A DNA stretch of 64,000 nt from Atopsyche davidsoni (GCA_022113835.1 JAILWY010000023.1:11902001-11966000), one strand, 5' to 3'; numbered from the stretch's first letter, positions 1 through 12,176 are shown. Numbers and translations are program-made. The notes: generated by a model not told the origin, from the letters alone.

Positions 1-584
1 AGTGATCTCCCACACCAGCGGCAAAAATACACCATTTAGTTTCGTAACGAAGTTTTTAACACAACCACGGACCAATAAAAAATAATGGGAATTGAAAGAT
101 AAGTAGCTTGGGGCGCCGGGGATAACACGACTACCTGGTGGGGTATTCGGGGTCTCCCATCCGAGGAAACCTCATTTCGATAACGATACGGCCAGTTATG
201 CATATCTGTTTTGGAATAAAACCGCAATATCAGAACAGTTAATTTTAATCAACAAATAATCACTTTGCCAAGTAGACATACGACACTTTCCTTTAAATAT
301 GATATATAATAAATGTAATGTAATATGTAAAAAAATTCCACAAACCAAAAAAAAAATCCAATGAAATTTACTCATTTATTAAAATGAATAAAAATAAAAA
401 ATTTGATGAAATTGTTCAGTGAATTTTTTTTATTGCTATTTCAATAGGATAAAATAGCTTCAGCAAAATATCCTCTATAAGTAGAATTGCCTTAGATCAG
501 CAATCAAATAGCAGATTCATTCAATTGAAGTTATTATTAAAAATCTATTTTTTTTTTTACATATATTTAATAGTAGACTGTCCC
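1..584. other. Non-coding left edge with a modest GC-richer patch
   Basis: No convincing gene is seen. Positions 95-200 are clearly richer in G+C than the surroundings and contain a GGGCGCCGGGG run. The 63-codon minus-strand frame over it has no recognisable domain. Positions 240-584 are AT-rich with A and T runs. Confidence 0.5.
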
Positions 585-715
585 ACTCGGTCCGCGAACG
601 CAGAATATGCTCGCGAGCAGCACAAAAACTGCTCTAGATTCTCACCGTGAGAAGTTCAGAGATCACTCGCAGTCCGGCGAGGCGACTGAGGCCCGCTCCC
701 TACGTGGACCATTAA
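585..715. other. GC-rich island with a 7-bp inverted repeat
   Basis: This sharp GC-rich block, with several CpGs and TCGCGA, sits between AT-rich tracts. At 639-653 TTCTCAC and GTGAGAA form a perfect 7-bp inverted repeat around one C, the shape of a dimeric transcription-factor site. No open frame of note crosses it. A cis-regulatory block is the likeliest reading, but it is unproven. Confidence 0.35.
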
Positions 716-1834
716 CAGCACAAAATTAAAAATTGAATACAAATATATGGCAATTGTAAAAACCTGATAATTCGAATGGAGTAACGTAAAAAATTCACCG
801 AATTAATGTTTGAGAATCCTTACATCTGTAAATATATTTTCGATTTTATAGTTTTAGTGTATTTTGGATACATCGGTTATGGGTGCATAAATATAATTTT
901 ATTTTTGCTCAACTACGGTCAATATTGTTGAACAAATGAAAGCATCTGACCGAGATAGTCACACCTGTGTTTGATAACTTACTTCAAAATAATGTTATAA
1001 ATTTAAGTCCTTTTTAATTAATATTTATTAAAGTATGTCAAATAACAGTCTAAGATGCTTTGAATGAAAAAAATTGATCTCAAATATATGTGAAAATTTA
1101 TATACGAATTTCATAGCAATTTACACGATCACTGGCTATTGGAATATTAATCGCGGGTTGCGAATCGTACCGGCAGCCGGTAAGTGTCTGTTTGCGATGC
1201 AAAGTGGTGAACGGTGTCGATGGAGAGTGGGCGGGTGTCGCTGGGCTGGGGTATTTGATATTCCCAAAGTCTGAAAAAAACATTATTTACTATTTGAAAC
1301 CGTCACATTCAGTAATAGTCTCTGAGACTATGAAACTATGAAAAAAAATAGCTAACAGCTCTCTACTTGTTCGTTAAAGGCTGTTTGGTCTATATTTAAT
1401 TAATTTAATTTAGGTAATTAAATTTGAAAAAAAAATGTTTTTAAATGATACTCAAAGTATTATAGATTATTTTAACAAATGTCAGATGTGATATTTTAAT
1501 AAAAAAATTATATAATATTCAACACTTATAGCTTTCTTCTATATACTAACCAGAATATAAGTAAGCACTCGAATGAATTTTATAATTTAATTTTGAATTG
1601 ACTATTATTTTATCGTTATATTTTATTACTCCTACAGGCACTGCTTCAGTGGATTTATGTAAGCGAATTGATTCTTTTTTTATCTCAATACAAGTAGAGT
1701 GAGCCGCCTGCAAGTAAAAATAATAAGCAATAACTGAAAAATAATTGGCAAAAGTGAAGCGTTTGCTGAGGCATACACTTACCTTAAATTCAATAAATAT
1801 CATTCATGTACACGGAAATAATTGTCTCTTTCAA
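716..1834. other. AT-rich non-coding stretch with a small GC island at 1140-1265
   Basis: Mostly AT-rich sequence with poly-A and poly-T runs. At 1140-1265 the composition changes to GC-rich (GGCAGCCGG, GTGGGCGGGTGTCG), and short frames are open on both strands. None has a protein signature. Nothing else is recognised. Confidence 0.4.
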
Positions 1835-2105
1835 GCGATCTGGCGCTCTGGGGTGTTGTTCCCACAAAAAGAGGTTGTATTCGTGACGGGCGCCACCTCG
1901 AAGCTGCTCGGGGCGCGACGCCAGTGCGTCCCGACCTCTCATTTCCGGCGCGGGCGTGAGGCGAGCGCCCCCGAGAGCCGCGGATTTCGAAATTCACGGA
2001 AACCCACTGTGCGCCCTGCCCCGGCTTATGATCGCCGGATGCGATTCTCACGCCTTTTTTCCCCAAAAATATCGCATATTTAACAAGATTCACGATTCTG
2101 CAGCG
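1835..2105 (+). promoter_or_regulatory. GC-rich upstream region (possible promoter and 5' UTR)
   Basis: A CpG-rich block of about 220 bp (1835-2055) drops to AT-rich just before a candidate first exon whose ATG is at 2106. Part of the block is open in the same frame, from a GTG at 1956, but without an upstream ATG. I read it as promoter plus 5' untranslated leader rather than coding sequence. No unambiguous TATA box or initiator was fixed. The promoter reading rests on composition and on position next to the exon candidate. Confidence 0.35.
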
Positions 2106-2164
2106 ATGGACGAGGAGTTCCTGGAACTGGAGCAGCGCAGGTTGACTCGCAGGGCCACAAGAAG
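2106..2164 (+). CDS. Candidate first coding exon of an unidentified gene
   Basis: An ATG at 2106 in the context CAGCGATGG opens a short frame reading MDEEFLELEQRRLTRRATR. Its codons are GC-rich (GAC, GAG, CTG, CAG, CGC, AGG, GCC), unlike the AT-rich DNA around it. The residues are acidic then strongly basic, and compatible with a charged helix. The sequence AGAAG|GTGGGC gives a plausible 5' splice donor, with the GT at 2165-2166. A weaker donor is CAG|GTTGAC near 2140. Read without splicing, the frame continues to a TGA at 2240, but the later part loses the codon bias. I do not recognise the protein. If real, the gene continues rightwards across a very long first intron. The alternative is a chance 19-codon run in a GC island. 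Confidence 0.4.
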
Positions 2165-2165
2165 G

Positions 2166-3540
2166 TGGGCGTCACGTTTCAGTACTGATTTTGCCGGTGG
2201 CATTTTGCTGTTAAACAGCTACGCTCTCGACCTTTACTGAAGCAATACATTTTTAAATATTTGACTTTTTAAGATTGACTGTGTAAGAAAGTAAAAGCGA
2301 GATACCAAAAAAAAAAAAAATTCTTTAACTTACACTATAATTATTTATTATGAACATGATTCTGTATCGTTAGATCCTGATTATTATTAAATAATTATTA
2401 ATTTGTATGTATTTATGTTTAATTGTTTGAAAGCCATTTATAATTTCAGTAATTTTGGCTGTGCAGTAAATTAGCACCACATTGTATGTGTCAGTTCTTA
2501 ATTTACTCATCACAGTACAAAATCAATTGTTTCGGGATGTAATATACTCTATTCAACATAAGAAAAATTCGGTTGGTAAAATAATAATATTTCATGTAGG
2601 TGTGAACTTAAGGATATATTTTTTTTTAGTTATTATAATTGGTTTGTTAGTTTTAAATAGTTACAGCCTGACAGGAGAGATTACTGTTTTTTCGAGGGAC
2701 TGCAAAACTGAAATAACTGCTGAAATCAGCACCTGTTCCAGTTAATTTTTTCAAACTCTACATGTCCGAACAAATCGATAAAAATACTTAAAAATAATGA
2801 TGTAGGAAATGCGAACCGTAAAGTGAAATGGGTTTTTTGTAATTAAATCGGCTCCGACAGGCGCATTCGGCTTGCCTGTGCCATTATTTACTTGAGCAAT
2901 AACGACATGTTTATTAAGAATGCATCTTCATTACTGCCGCGCTTCTGGACTGCCGCGGTAAAGAAGTCTAATTATCAATTGCATGCTTCCATGTTAAACG
3001 CCGGTCGCAATCGAGGGCAGATGCGCCGAGCGGCTGCGGGACCAATAAGTCCGAATCGGTTTTGAAAAACAATAAGACTTTTGGGAAGGTAATAAATTAC
3101 GAGAGCGACCGCTTTTTGCCTGGGAGCTCTGGCCAAGAATTTTCGGTGAAAGATCCCCTTCCTGAATTGGAGTTCTTAAATGATATGAATGCGAATAAGT
3201 GTTGGATTGATTGTAGCTGTCTTGTATTGTGCTGCATGGAATGATTTTAAATTAATAATTAACATATTTTTTCTAAGCGACTTTTGGTTATCAGACTTTG
3301 AGTTCATTGGGTATTTTTTGTTTGGTCGGTCACTTTTGATATGCGAAAACATAGGTTTTAAATCGCGTCATGACATTATAAAACCACCGTCTGGTTATAG
3401 TTTAAAATACTGCCAATTGGGATTTTCATTTCTTTATTAATTTATTATCACAGGTTGATATTTTACAATATTCCACACATGTTGAAAAACATTAACATAA
3501 CATCATAAGTTCACAAATTTATATGCTTTAGAAAAACGTG

Positions 3541-3545
<5 letters not shown>
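2166..3545. other. Non-coding stretch with a GC island at 2850-3055
   Basis: It would be intronic if the exon at 2106 is real. Positions 2850-3055 form a GC-richer block (CCGCGGTAAAG, GCCGGTCGCAATCGAGG). The short plus-strand frames at 2482-2745 and 3062-3440 have AT-driven composition and no recognisable domain. No splice-bounded exon could be argued. Confidence 0.35.

Positions 3546-3603
<58 letters not shown>
3546..3603. repeat. (AT)n microsatellite, about 29 units
   Basis: An uninterrupted AT dinucleotide run of 58 bp. It is the longest of the three pure TA tracts in the window. Confidence 0.97.
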
Positions 3604-3606
<3 letters not shown>

Positions 3607-5819
3607 ATATTACGTATTTACTATAAAGATAATAAACTAAACTTTATTTAAAAAATGTATCATTTTATTTCTAATATCGAGAATAAACATAAAAATATCG
3701 ATTAATTTGTACTTTAATACTGATACATAAATATAATTGTTTGAATAACTAAGTCTACAACATACTAAAATAATTTAGACTTAAACCAGTTTAATAAAGC
3801 TTAAAAGTCTAAGCACTCTAAGTAATCTTTTTTTTATAGTTTCAGTTTTTTTATATTCACTAGCTTTAAATGAAATAAATATAAACAGTTAAAATATGGT
3901 TTATAATAAGCTAAATATAACTAAAAAATATTTATAATATATCCACCTATTCAAACCTTAAATTCAAAAGTAAGCCAGTGTAAATTAGATACGCATATAA
4001 ACAGGCTGCTCATAAATAAAGTAAAAGGAAAAAAATATCAATTGCTCTTTGCTCTTTAAAAATAAAGATTATGTGGCATCCAAGAGTATTAAGTTAACTT
4101 AGGGAAGGTATTTTGAAAATTGATAAGTCAGTAAAGGCTCCTTGTACCGAAATGCTGGCGTGACCTCCTCCCATTCCAGAATGGTTGCTTTAAATTCCTT
4201 CATTGAATAGTATGGAGCACTTAAGATTTAATCGAGCAAGAACATTGGAAAGCTTAACCGAAATGTTCCTTCGTAATTCCTGCAGCTGATTTTTGGATTT
4301 ATTTAGATGTAAAACCAAATTCGCCAGCCTTTAAAACAAAGACTCATTTTTTACATTCTTTTAAAATAGCAGCTTCATTGACTAGCAATAAAACTGTCTG
4401 GTTCAAGTATATTGTCCAGATAAATTAGGACAATTCATATTGTTAACTAATAACTATTTATATCGTAGGATTTATTCAAAACCACCCTTTTATAAACTCA
4501 ACTATTTAATGTGGTAGGCTATTACTTATAGCCGTGAAAAATCATAATTTAGTAGTTGATAAAAAATACTGCTGATCTAGACACTGATTGCCAATTTATG
4601 ATTCACAAAGATATATACTTTTCGGTTTCAGTTTAATCCACAATTTACAGACCTAAATAATTTAGTTGACAGAAGACAAATTTTTGTTTAAATATTTGTC
4701 ATATTTATTGCGTAAAAGAGAAAACATTACTTGCTCGCCATGTACTCTTATTAAAAATTTTTTTTTTTGATTATTTTTAATAAGATCATATAAAAAATAA
4801 AATGTGTTAAATGCTCTATAGTAGATACAAATTAAGAGAACTAATTATATAGACAGATTCGCAATAAAATATTTTAAATTTATTAATTGCATTATTTTAA
4901 GGTTCCAAGAAATGAACATTGATAAAAATAAACCAATAATTAATTATTTTTTTTAAAAATCAATATTAATTTTAATATCACCAATAAATTAAACACTTCT
5001 AGAAGCTAAGCAGATATTTTAAAAGCAAACAAGAACCTGTTAGTTAGGCTAATTGAATTATCATGTTATATTCAATAAATTCAGGTATTCTATGTTTTAT
5101 TAAATGAATTACGGACACTATCTGAAAAATCAATAGACGCCCAGGTCACCGAGAATTAATTAATTCACGAGGTCAAACAATCTCAAAAATAATATCAGAC
5201 GATCGGCTCGTAATGAATGTAAACAGACTGGTTTGATCGTGTTTATGGTTATTACTATTCTAAATACCACAAGTCTTGACCAGGATTGTCCATTTGGTGG
5301 AGAGTTCCAATATGGCCGATAACGTCTCTAGATAAACCATTTACACGAGTAATCGACTACAGTTTATAAGTGAATGGTTATTTCTGATTTTAGATATCAT
5401 AAAACAAGCATATCGATTAGGTGCTTATGAAGGAAGACTATCTGTAAGTACTGACATTTGCGATAATCGTGCGAGATTTATTGACTTCTCGCCTTATGCT
5501 ATTTAAAATTATTAAGTTCACACTTAAGTTTTACTGCACAAGTACACGCAACTTCCTTTATCCTGATTCTTTTTACCCGAAGCTATATTTAATGTTTGTC
5601 AATAATTGACCTTTTCTCATTTGCATGAAGAACTTTGACATTAAAATAATATTATTGAAGCTTTTCATTCATAATTGAAATTTTGATATCGTATCGATGA
5701 CTCTCCATCGTACTTCGAATAAACGTAATTGGTAGAGTAACGCTTGCAAAATAGGATATTCTCCAATAATAATTCATCATTCAAACGCTTGTAAATGTAA
5801 ATAGCAAAGCTCTGAGCCG
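3604..5819. other. Long AT-rich tract, nothing recognised
   Basis: Over 2 kb of AT-rich sequence without a sizeable open frame, terminal repeat or RNA-like fold that I could identify. Slightly more complex sequence appears around 5130-5460 and could include regulatory sites, but nothing specific can be supported. Confidence 0.5.
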
Positions 5820-6131
5820 TCGCTCATTATAAATGTAACTCCCGTGGAAGCTGGCGATTCCCATGCCCATTGCTACAAAAACTTTCAATATTCTGAAATA
5901 TACGCCGCATCTCTCTCCTGCTCGCTGCCCTCACGACGCGCATAAATTTCACTTCAAAATAAACTTAGGGCCTGTGATATAATAATATTGTGGCTCGCGT
6001 GTGCTCTTTGGTCTGGGTGGAAGTACCAACTCAACCCTCAGTACTCCTTGCGAGGTGCGAGAAGTCTTCAGCCTCCAGCATTAAATCTTACCCAGTTCTC
6101 AAAAACTACTAGGTATGGGTTTTTTCTCTAT
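5820..6131. other. GC-richer island at 5820-6100
   Basis: Positions 5820-5945 hold a block with CCGTCGCTC, CTCGCTGCC and CACGACGCG, followed by pyrimidine-rich sequence. A 77-codon frame at 5988-6221 runs into the CA repeat and is taken as chance. The block may be regulatory. Confidence 0.3.
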
Positions 6132-6184
6132 CACACACAAACACAAACACATTCACACATACACACATACACATATATATATAA
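6132..6184. repeat. Imperfect CA/TA microsatellite
   Basis: Interrupted CACACA, ACACAA and CACATA units that pass into a TATATA run. Confidence 0.9.
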
Positions 6185-7059
6185 TGTTCAAATGAAAAAT
6201 ATGCCGAGGAAATACTTCTGATGGAAATGAAGCCACATTCAAATGATTGCTTTTGGGGTTTAAATGTTCACATTTTACACATACACATATATTTTATAAC
6301 ATTTGAAAAGTTACCATTTTTTAAACTGGGTTCATGAATTGATTTTAGGCATCACATAATTGTAAAATTAGATAGTGATGAGATAACAAAAAAATGATAT
6401 AAGCGGAAATTATGTTTTATTTTCATAACAACCAATTTATTTTCTCCAGTGCGTTTTGTACGGGTATATAATTATTCATTAAAGTTATTTATTAAAATGA
6501 AGGTATCTCGACGGGGGCTCATTAGGTTCTAAGTTAGAAATGCTGTCATACCTTGTACGATAGTGGTTAATGGGCAGCCTAGTCATAGGGTAATGGAGAG
6601 GTATAAAATTCAAACATAATAACATACCTACACTCATAAAATGCAACTTAGTAGATACCACATTAAATTAAATACAAGTTTTCTGACACTACATAAAAAT
6701 CTGTTATTAATTATTATTATCACAAACGCGATACGAATTTGCATAATTATCTACGTTGTTTTTTTTTTTTTTTGTAATCGATGTGTGCATATATATGTAG
6801 TTCAAAGAACCAGTGTCATAAAGCTTGGTTACAAATTGCGAGAAGGCTTAATGGTGGCTTTAGCGGTGTTGCTGTTTAGTGCTAATTGTGCGGCGAGCTT
6901 TTAGCGGTGAGGAGCCGCGACCACCGCCGCTTCTGCTGCCGGGCGGCGCTTATCTGATGATTAGACGTGCAACGCGTAATTGTGCCCGCGGGTCTATGGT
7001 GCCGGAGAAAACATGTAGGACAAAAAACCATTTTGAAACAATAATAAAATATATTTAAA
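6185..7059. other. AT-rich tract plus GC island at 6840-7015
   Basis: Positions 6185-6835 hold AT-rich sequence with a T15 run near 6758. Positions 6840-7015 are a marked GC island with GCGGCGAGC, CCGCGACCACCGCCGC and GGGCGGCGC, ending near TGCCCGCGGG. The plus-strand frame into it (6641-6904) starts in AT-rich sequence and is not persuasive. This is a candidate conserved regulatory block. Confidence 0.35.
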
Positions 7060-7145
7060 TATTTTTGATTAAAATACTTGAGTGATTTTCCACATGTTTG
7101 TGACCGGTTTCACCAACCTTTCACGTTATCATTATCAAACAGAGT
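7060..7145 (-). repeat. Dispersed repeat copy 1 (Penelope-like terminal fragment?)
   Basis: Read on the minus strand, it gives GTTTGATAATG, a decayed hairpin around AACGTGAAAGGTT, then GTGAAACCGGTCACAAAC and a stretch ending CAAGTATTTTAATC. The same order of motifs recurs at 8078-8215, 25210-25355 and 39692-39866. The unit of a short hairpin followed by GAAAC resembles hammerhead-ribozyme remnants described in Penelope-like retroelements. The family name is inference. That these are copies of one repeat is seen directly. Confidence 0.7.
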
Positions 7146-8077
7146 GAGATTTTATATATAATAACTAGAAATGTAGCCCGTAATAAAATGACGTATTCGA
7201 TGAACGATGCAATAGTGTTTGAACATATGTTTGTACACATATTTTTTTAATAACCGGATATTAATTTTGAAAGCAAAGCCATTCTAGGAAATATCACATT
7301 TCGTGTCACAAACATCGAATCACTTTCACTGCACTGTTATTTATTAGATGCAGTCTTTATCACGTTCAATTGTGCTATTCTTTTTTAATTACGTTTGCTG
7401 TGCTTAGACGGTGTTATTTTTTTAGGAGGCATTTTAAGTTATTAATGATGTGGTTAATAATTTCTAACGCAACTAAAAAATAAAATTGGTACTTGTGTCA
7501 AGCTGACATAAACTGGAAATTTCTTAGAAGCATCATATTTTGTTTTTTTTGTAAAAATTCTAAATTTGAAATTCTCGCTGTGAACAACAGAATCATATAA
7601 TTCGTACACAAAGCATATTTGATAGTTTTATTTAATTAGTTTATGAATGAAAATATTATCCTATCGTCTTGAAATTCGGCACATAACTGCGGAAAATCTC
7701 ACTGAACTTGCGTGCAAAAAATCAGCGTTGTATCTTTTAAGATATTCTATAGAGAACCCAAAAATGAAACATACACACACATACACCCACCCACACACAA
7801 TGGCTATTATTATAGTAGATAAGTAATTAGGTAAACAATTGTTAGAGGGAGAGGTTTTTGGAAAGAGAGAGAGTGTTTGTCAGGTGGTAAGGGCTAATGT
7901 GATTTTAATGTACTTGACAAGTGGAGGATTCTATATAATTGCAAATTTTTAGTTATCCTGTGTTGGGGTTTGTCCTGTAGTGTGTTTATCTGTAAATAAT
8001 AAGTTTTTGCGCAATAAATGGTTTTTTAAAGATGTGATTTAGCAATAGGGAATAATAGTGGGAATAATAGAATATTT
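7146..8077. other. Segment bounded by inverted copies of the dispersed repeat
   Basis: About 930 bp between the minus-oriented copy at 7060-7145 and the plus-oriented copy at 8078-8215. It has no reverse transcriptase or transposase frame. It includes a CA-rich run at 7771-7798 and a purine-rich GAGAGAGAG tract near 7865. It may be the body of a non-autonomous element or host DNA caught between two insertions. Confidence 0.35.
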
Positions 8078-8215
8078 CGCCAACGTGAAAGGTTGGCGAA
8101 ACCGGCCACAAATAAAAACGAACATGTGGAAAATCATCCAAGTATTTTACTCAAAAATATTAAAATGAAATTCCACCAAGTACTCTCTGTCAAAAATATT
8201 GAATATATTTAAATC
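8078..8215 (+). repeat. Dispersed repeat copy 2
   Basis: It starts within the hairpin (CGCCAAC, loop GTGAAAG, GTTGGCG), continues GAAACCGGCCAC and AACATGTGGAAAATC, and ends with CCACCAAGTACTCTCTGTC. The part 5' of the hairpin that is present in copies 1, 3 and 4 is missing, so this copy is 5'-truncated. Confidence 0.75.
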
Positions 8216-10194
8216 ATATTTACAGATTTTATAAAAAAAAAAAATTGTATTAAATATAAAAAAATAGAGATATATAATTTCACGAATCTTCTTATTTTCA
8301 TATCTTAGGATTAACTATAGAGCAGAGGTAGCTAACTTTTGTATGTTTAAGATCTATTTTCTCCATAAAAATGTTTCGCCATCGATTTCTCATGTGATCG
8401 TAGTCTATGGTATTAGGGAGAGAGAGGTGTGAAATACATACTATGTCTATACCTTGCGTTTTATTACGAGGGACATCCTCGCGAGCTATGGGTAGACAAG
8501 TAAAATATAGGTTCAAACATACGTGTCTTCTTACGTGAAAAACAACATAATTATTTGACGGGCCAAAATTTACGTCCAGGGAGTGTGCGAATGCCGATTT
8601 ACACAGGTATGTAGATCCTCAACAAGATTAAACATTTTGAACATCATGTAGTTTAATCGGTTTCGAAGTTAAGATATTGAAAGCGATCGACGAAAATTGA
8701 CTTTGTTCAATTAACTTGTGATAGAGTTTATTGGTAAATTGACAAAGAAAATGGGCAATTGTAATGGATTGATCCGTTGTAAGTTGCGTTTCTAGATGTG
8801 TAGTTTGTTTAAAAAAAACTCATGTGTAGTTTTGAGCAGTTTCAAATAGCGGCGGTTCTGTCACTGGCGTTTTTTAGAATTTTCATGGGTTATTTAGGTA
8901 TTGTCGATAAGTGCCCAAAATATCTTATTTATTTTAATATCCATTGAATTTTAAAATTTTATTTTTGCTTCCTTTTGAAATGTGATAGTTTTTTGAAAGG
9001 AGAGAAAGTAAATTGTATGTTTATTACATTGAATGTTAAGTATAAAGATGTATCTTTAAACATGCTTATATCTGATGGCACAGGTGTCATCTGCAATATA
9101 CAAGTAAAACAAATAATGGGCGTAAAATATATAAGGTAATATATTTTTATACATTTGGAGATCGTAAAAGGAATTTATTTTTTAAAAGGGAAATACCTTT
9201 CAATTTGGCTTACGACACTGCTATTTAAATTGGTAAAATGTTTAAAAATATCGAAGTTACCATAAGCTTGCGTCGTGTTTGATCACAGTGTTATATTTTA
9301 AAATAGTAATTGCTTCACAATAAAAATAATCTTGACGACAACGAGGTTCTAAAAACGTCAAGACTAACTGGCCGGTTGGGTTGCAAAATTGAGACTGCGA
9401 TACTAAAAAGAGTGTAAAAATATAATTCTTTTTGTTACTTTTTATGACAGAAATATTCAACGTTGCTGCGTGTCGTTTTGGAGCTACATTGGAATGCTTG
9501 CGATCTGGAAGCACTTTTTGGAAAATACAATATTTTAACTTTGTACACTTGGTTATATATAAAAGTTTTCTAGGTGATAGTACCTGCAAATTAAATTATA
9601 TAATATGGTTCTATGTTAAATCAAAATATTTCAATACAATTTAAATCACAGAAAAGTAAGTTTTTTGGTTAAAAATCTTGGATGAAAAGTGCGATACCGA
9701 AAATATATTTTTAGTGATTTGTAACAATATATGTTCCCTCCCCGCTCTCCATATTCTGTTGCTTGTGTATGGCTGTCATTCTGTACCCTGAGCGTGTGTA
9801 AAGGATCGGTAATGGAGTAGTTGATTTGGAATGACTGTGGAGGGATGTGCGCCGGCTGTTGTTTCTGTTGCTTACTGCGAAAGGAGTATCAGATCTAAAC
9901 GCCAGAGCTTTGTAAGGAAAGGATTGATAATAATGTTATAGGGCAGCAGTAATACGCAGACTTTTCTTTTCTTTATAAAACTGCGGTGTAGAAAGACCCA
10001 GGGACCCACTACAATGTTTTCCCCTTACAAAACTATCAACATGGGCTCAGCGTATTTGCTCAGTGTAATGGTCGTCAACCTCCTCTGAGTAGAGGCACTT
10101 GCTGAAGAAGAACAATATATAAAACAAATAGAGACGTAAATGTTTATTCCCGCTAACCCGCGTGTTAGAATAGATTTTAATAGAGTCATTATTC
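8216..10194. other. AT-rich tract, nothing recognised
   Basis: The longest frame, 110 codons on the minus strand at 9257-9589, has no domain signature and AT-biased composition. Positions 9720-9900 are a little richer in GC. No exon, repeat or RNA gene can be supported. Confidence 0.45.
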
Positions 10195-10350
10195 TTGTGT
10201 GAGAATGCGAGCGTATCGGCGGTAGCGAGCATCGCCACCCCCGAGCGGCCCAGCCGGCCGGCCCCGCCCGCGGGCCCCGCAGCCAGGCCCGGGGCCCTCC
10301 GGCCTGCTCCTCACACTGCGCCTCAGACTGCGATAAAGTCGCCATTCAGC
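10195..10350. other. Very GC-rich island
   Basis: One of the most GC-rich stretches of the window, with CCGGCCGGCCCCGCCCGCGGGCC-type composition and many CpGs. On the minus strand an ATG at 10345 opens a 106-codon frame whose first half is rich in Ala, Gly, Arg and Trp, as any GC-rich DNA would give. Two other minus-strand frames overlap it. The overlapping open frames argue for a compositional artefact. A CpG-rich promoter or regulatory block is as likely as an exon. Confidence 0.35.
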
Positions 10351-10585
10351 AGCTCCGTTTATGAATAATGGATTATCACATCTCACGCAATAGAAACAGC
10401 AGCACGAAATATGATAGCAATAGTAACACGACACGTTGAAAAATATTCGTGTCTCATACTTGTTTAATAATATTATTACGAATATACTTATGTATACTTT
10501 TTCGTTTTGTCAAGTGTCATATTTGCTACACATGGCAAAAAGAAAATAATGAAGAAAAAAAAAACATTCTGCCAGTCGTATTGAA

Positions 10586-10623
10586 TACACACACACACGC
10601 ACACACACACACACGCATATATG
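10586..10623. repeat. (CA)n microsatellite
   Basis: ACACAC units with two CG interruptions, passing into ATATATG. The short frames called across it on both strands are microsatellite artefacts. Confidence 0.93.
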
Positions 10624-11039
10624 TAATTTAAAAAAGCATTAAAAAAACCAAAGTTAAGGTATAAACAATGCATGATGCCTATAATATTGGAAAGCAGCTA
10701 ATAAGCGTATGTTACATATAATTATCCTAGTTGGCAGTAGAAAAAAGCATTTTGTCAAAGCATATTATTTCAATGAACTTGGCGACATTGTTATTTTTTG
10801 TGAGTCTAAAAACGAAAATTTAAAATAGAAACTCAAAGTAGTAGACATTAAAAACGTATTACAATGTGCGTTGAGCTTGTTTTTGGTGTCAAGATATAAT
10901 TAAAATATTTTTCATCGCGGCGTTTAGATGTGTATGGATTATATAAAATTATATATGATTATATTAATAGCATTCTGTACATTTAAGATAAGTTTATCCA
11001 GTTCGGAAAATATTATCTTGTTGTTCGTTAACTACAGCC
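10624..11039. other. AT-rich tract, nothing recognised
   Basis: No frame, repeat boundary or structured element could be supported. Confidence 0.5.
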
Positions 11040-11295
11040 TGGAAACTATTAGAGGTCTAGAGGCTCCAGGCGAGAGTGGAGTAGCTGGTGATTGACACTA
11101 ATGGAGTTCGCGGGAGCGGCTGGGCGCGGCTCCCGGTGTTGGGTTGCTGGTGCTGCTGCCGGTGTTGCTGCCCGTGCTGCTGCGTTGCTGCTGCCGGTGA
11201 TCGATATTCGTGTAGGCGTCCTCTGGATTATGAAGATTATACGTTTTCACACGCACGAGACCGCTGTACATCCAGATTTATCGCCTCCGTGAACT
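11040..11295. other. GC island with imperfect GCT/GTT-GCT repeats
   Basis: Positions 11135-11200 hold about ten imperfect triplet-like units (TTGCTGGTGCTGCTGCCGG and variants). An ATG at 11100 opens a frame MEFAGAAGRGSRCWVAGAAA running into an Ala/Val-rich stretch to 11292. A second frame is also open. The Ala run reflects the GCT repeat. It could be a short coding exon or a regulatory block with a trinucleotide repeat, and I cannot decide between them. Confidence 0.3.
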
Positions 11296-12160
11296 GGACT
11301 GATTGAATTATGTATCATGATTTGCATACCAACTCTATATCCATCAAAATTTACGTCTCAATCTATTTAACTCTTTATGATTAGTTATTACATTTTATTG
11401 GCGAATAAATCGTGAATTAGATCAAAAAACTAGTCTGGTTAAGTGGCAGGTTTGCTTATATATCGATGTGTACACCTAGAGTAATTTTATGTGGCTACTA
11501 ATAATTATTGGGAACATTTTTACGCCCAAGTTTCAAAAGAAATTAAAAAGTAATCAATGATTACTAATTTTTGAAATATGAGATAAGATTCGACACTTTC
11601 TGCTTTACTTACCAAGTTGTGTTTTTATTTTAAACTAAGTATCAGTAAGATCCAATTGTTGAATTTAAATTTATGTCACTATATTATTGTAAAAAGATCT
11701 CAAATGAGATTAAATGAATGAATGAATGAATGATTTAATTAATTAATACTCGACATATTGGTTCAGCTGGTAAAACTTCCAAAACTAAATATAGGCTCTT
11801 GATAGGTGAAAGAGCTTATAAATAACAAAATTGTCGTTATTTCCAGGCCATTTGCTTATACATATTACAAATTCACATAATAAAAATAATTTAAAAAAAA
11901 AATTGTTTTAGTACTGCAAAAAAATAGGTAATGGATTGTAGGTCCATTGAAAAGTCGATTTATTCAAATAAAGTTGACTGTCAAAACCAATCGAGTGTAC
12001 CCATCACTAATTAAGACCTTAATCTGGGTTGTATTTATTTAAATACTCGAGTCTTATCTTGGCCCAGCCGTTTAATCAGCTGAGAAGAATGCTGTTTGAG
12101 CATATTTGCCCGTATCTTACTGCAAGTGTTTTGTTTTATTCGATATCCTGACATAGAGGG
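11296..12160. other. AT-rich tract with a short (AATG)n repeat
   Basis: A tetranucleotide run of about five AATG units lies at 11712-11732, followed by TTAATTAATTAAT. Nothing else is recognised. Confidence 0.5.
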
Positions 12161-12176
12161 ATAACTTTGCATACTT

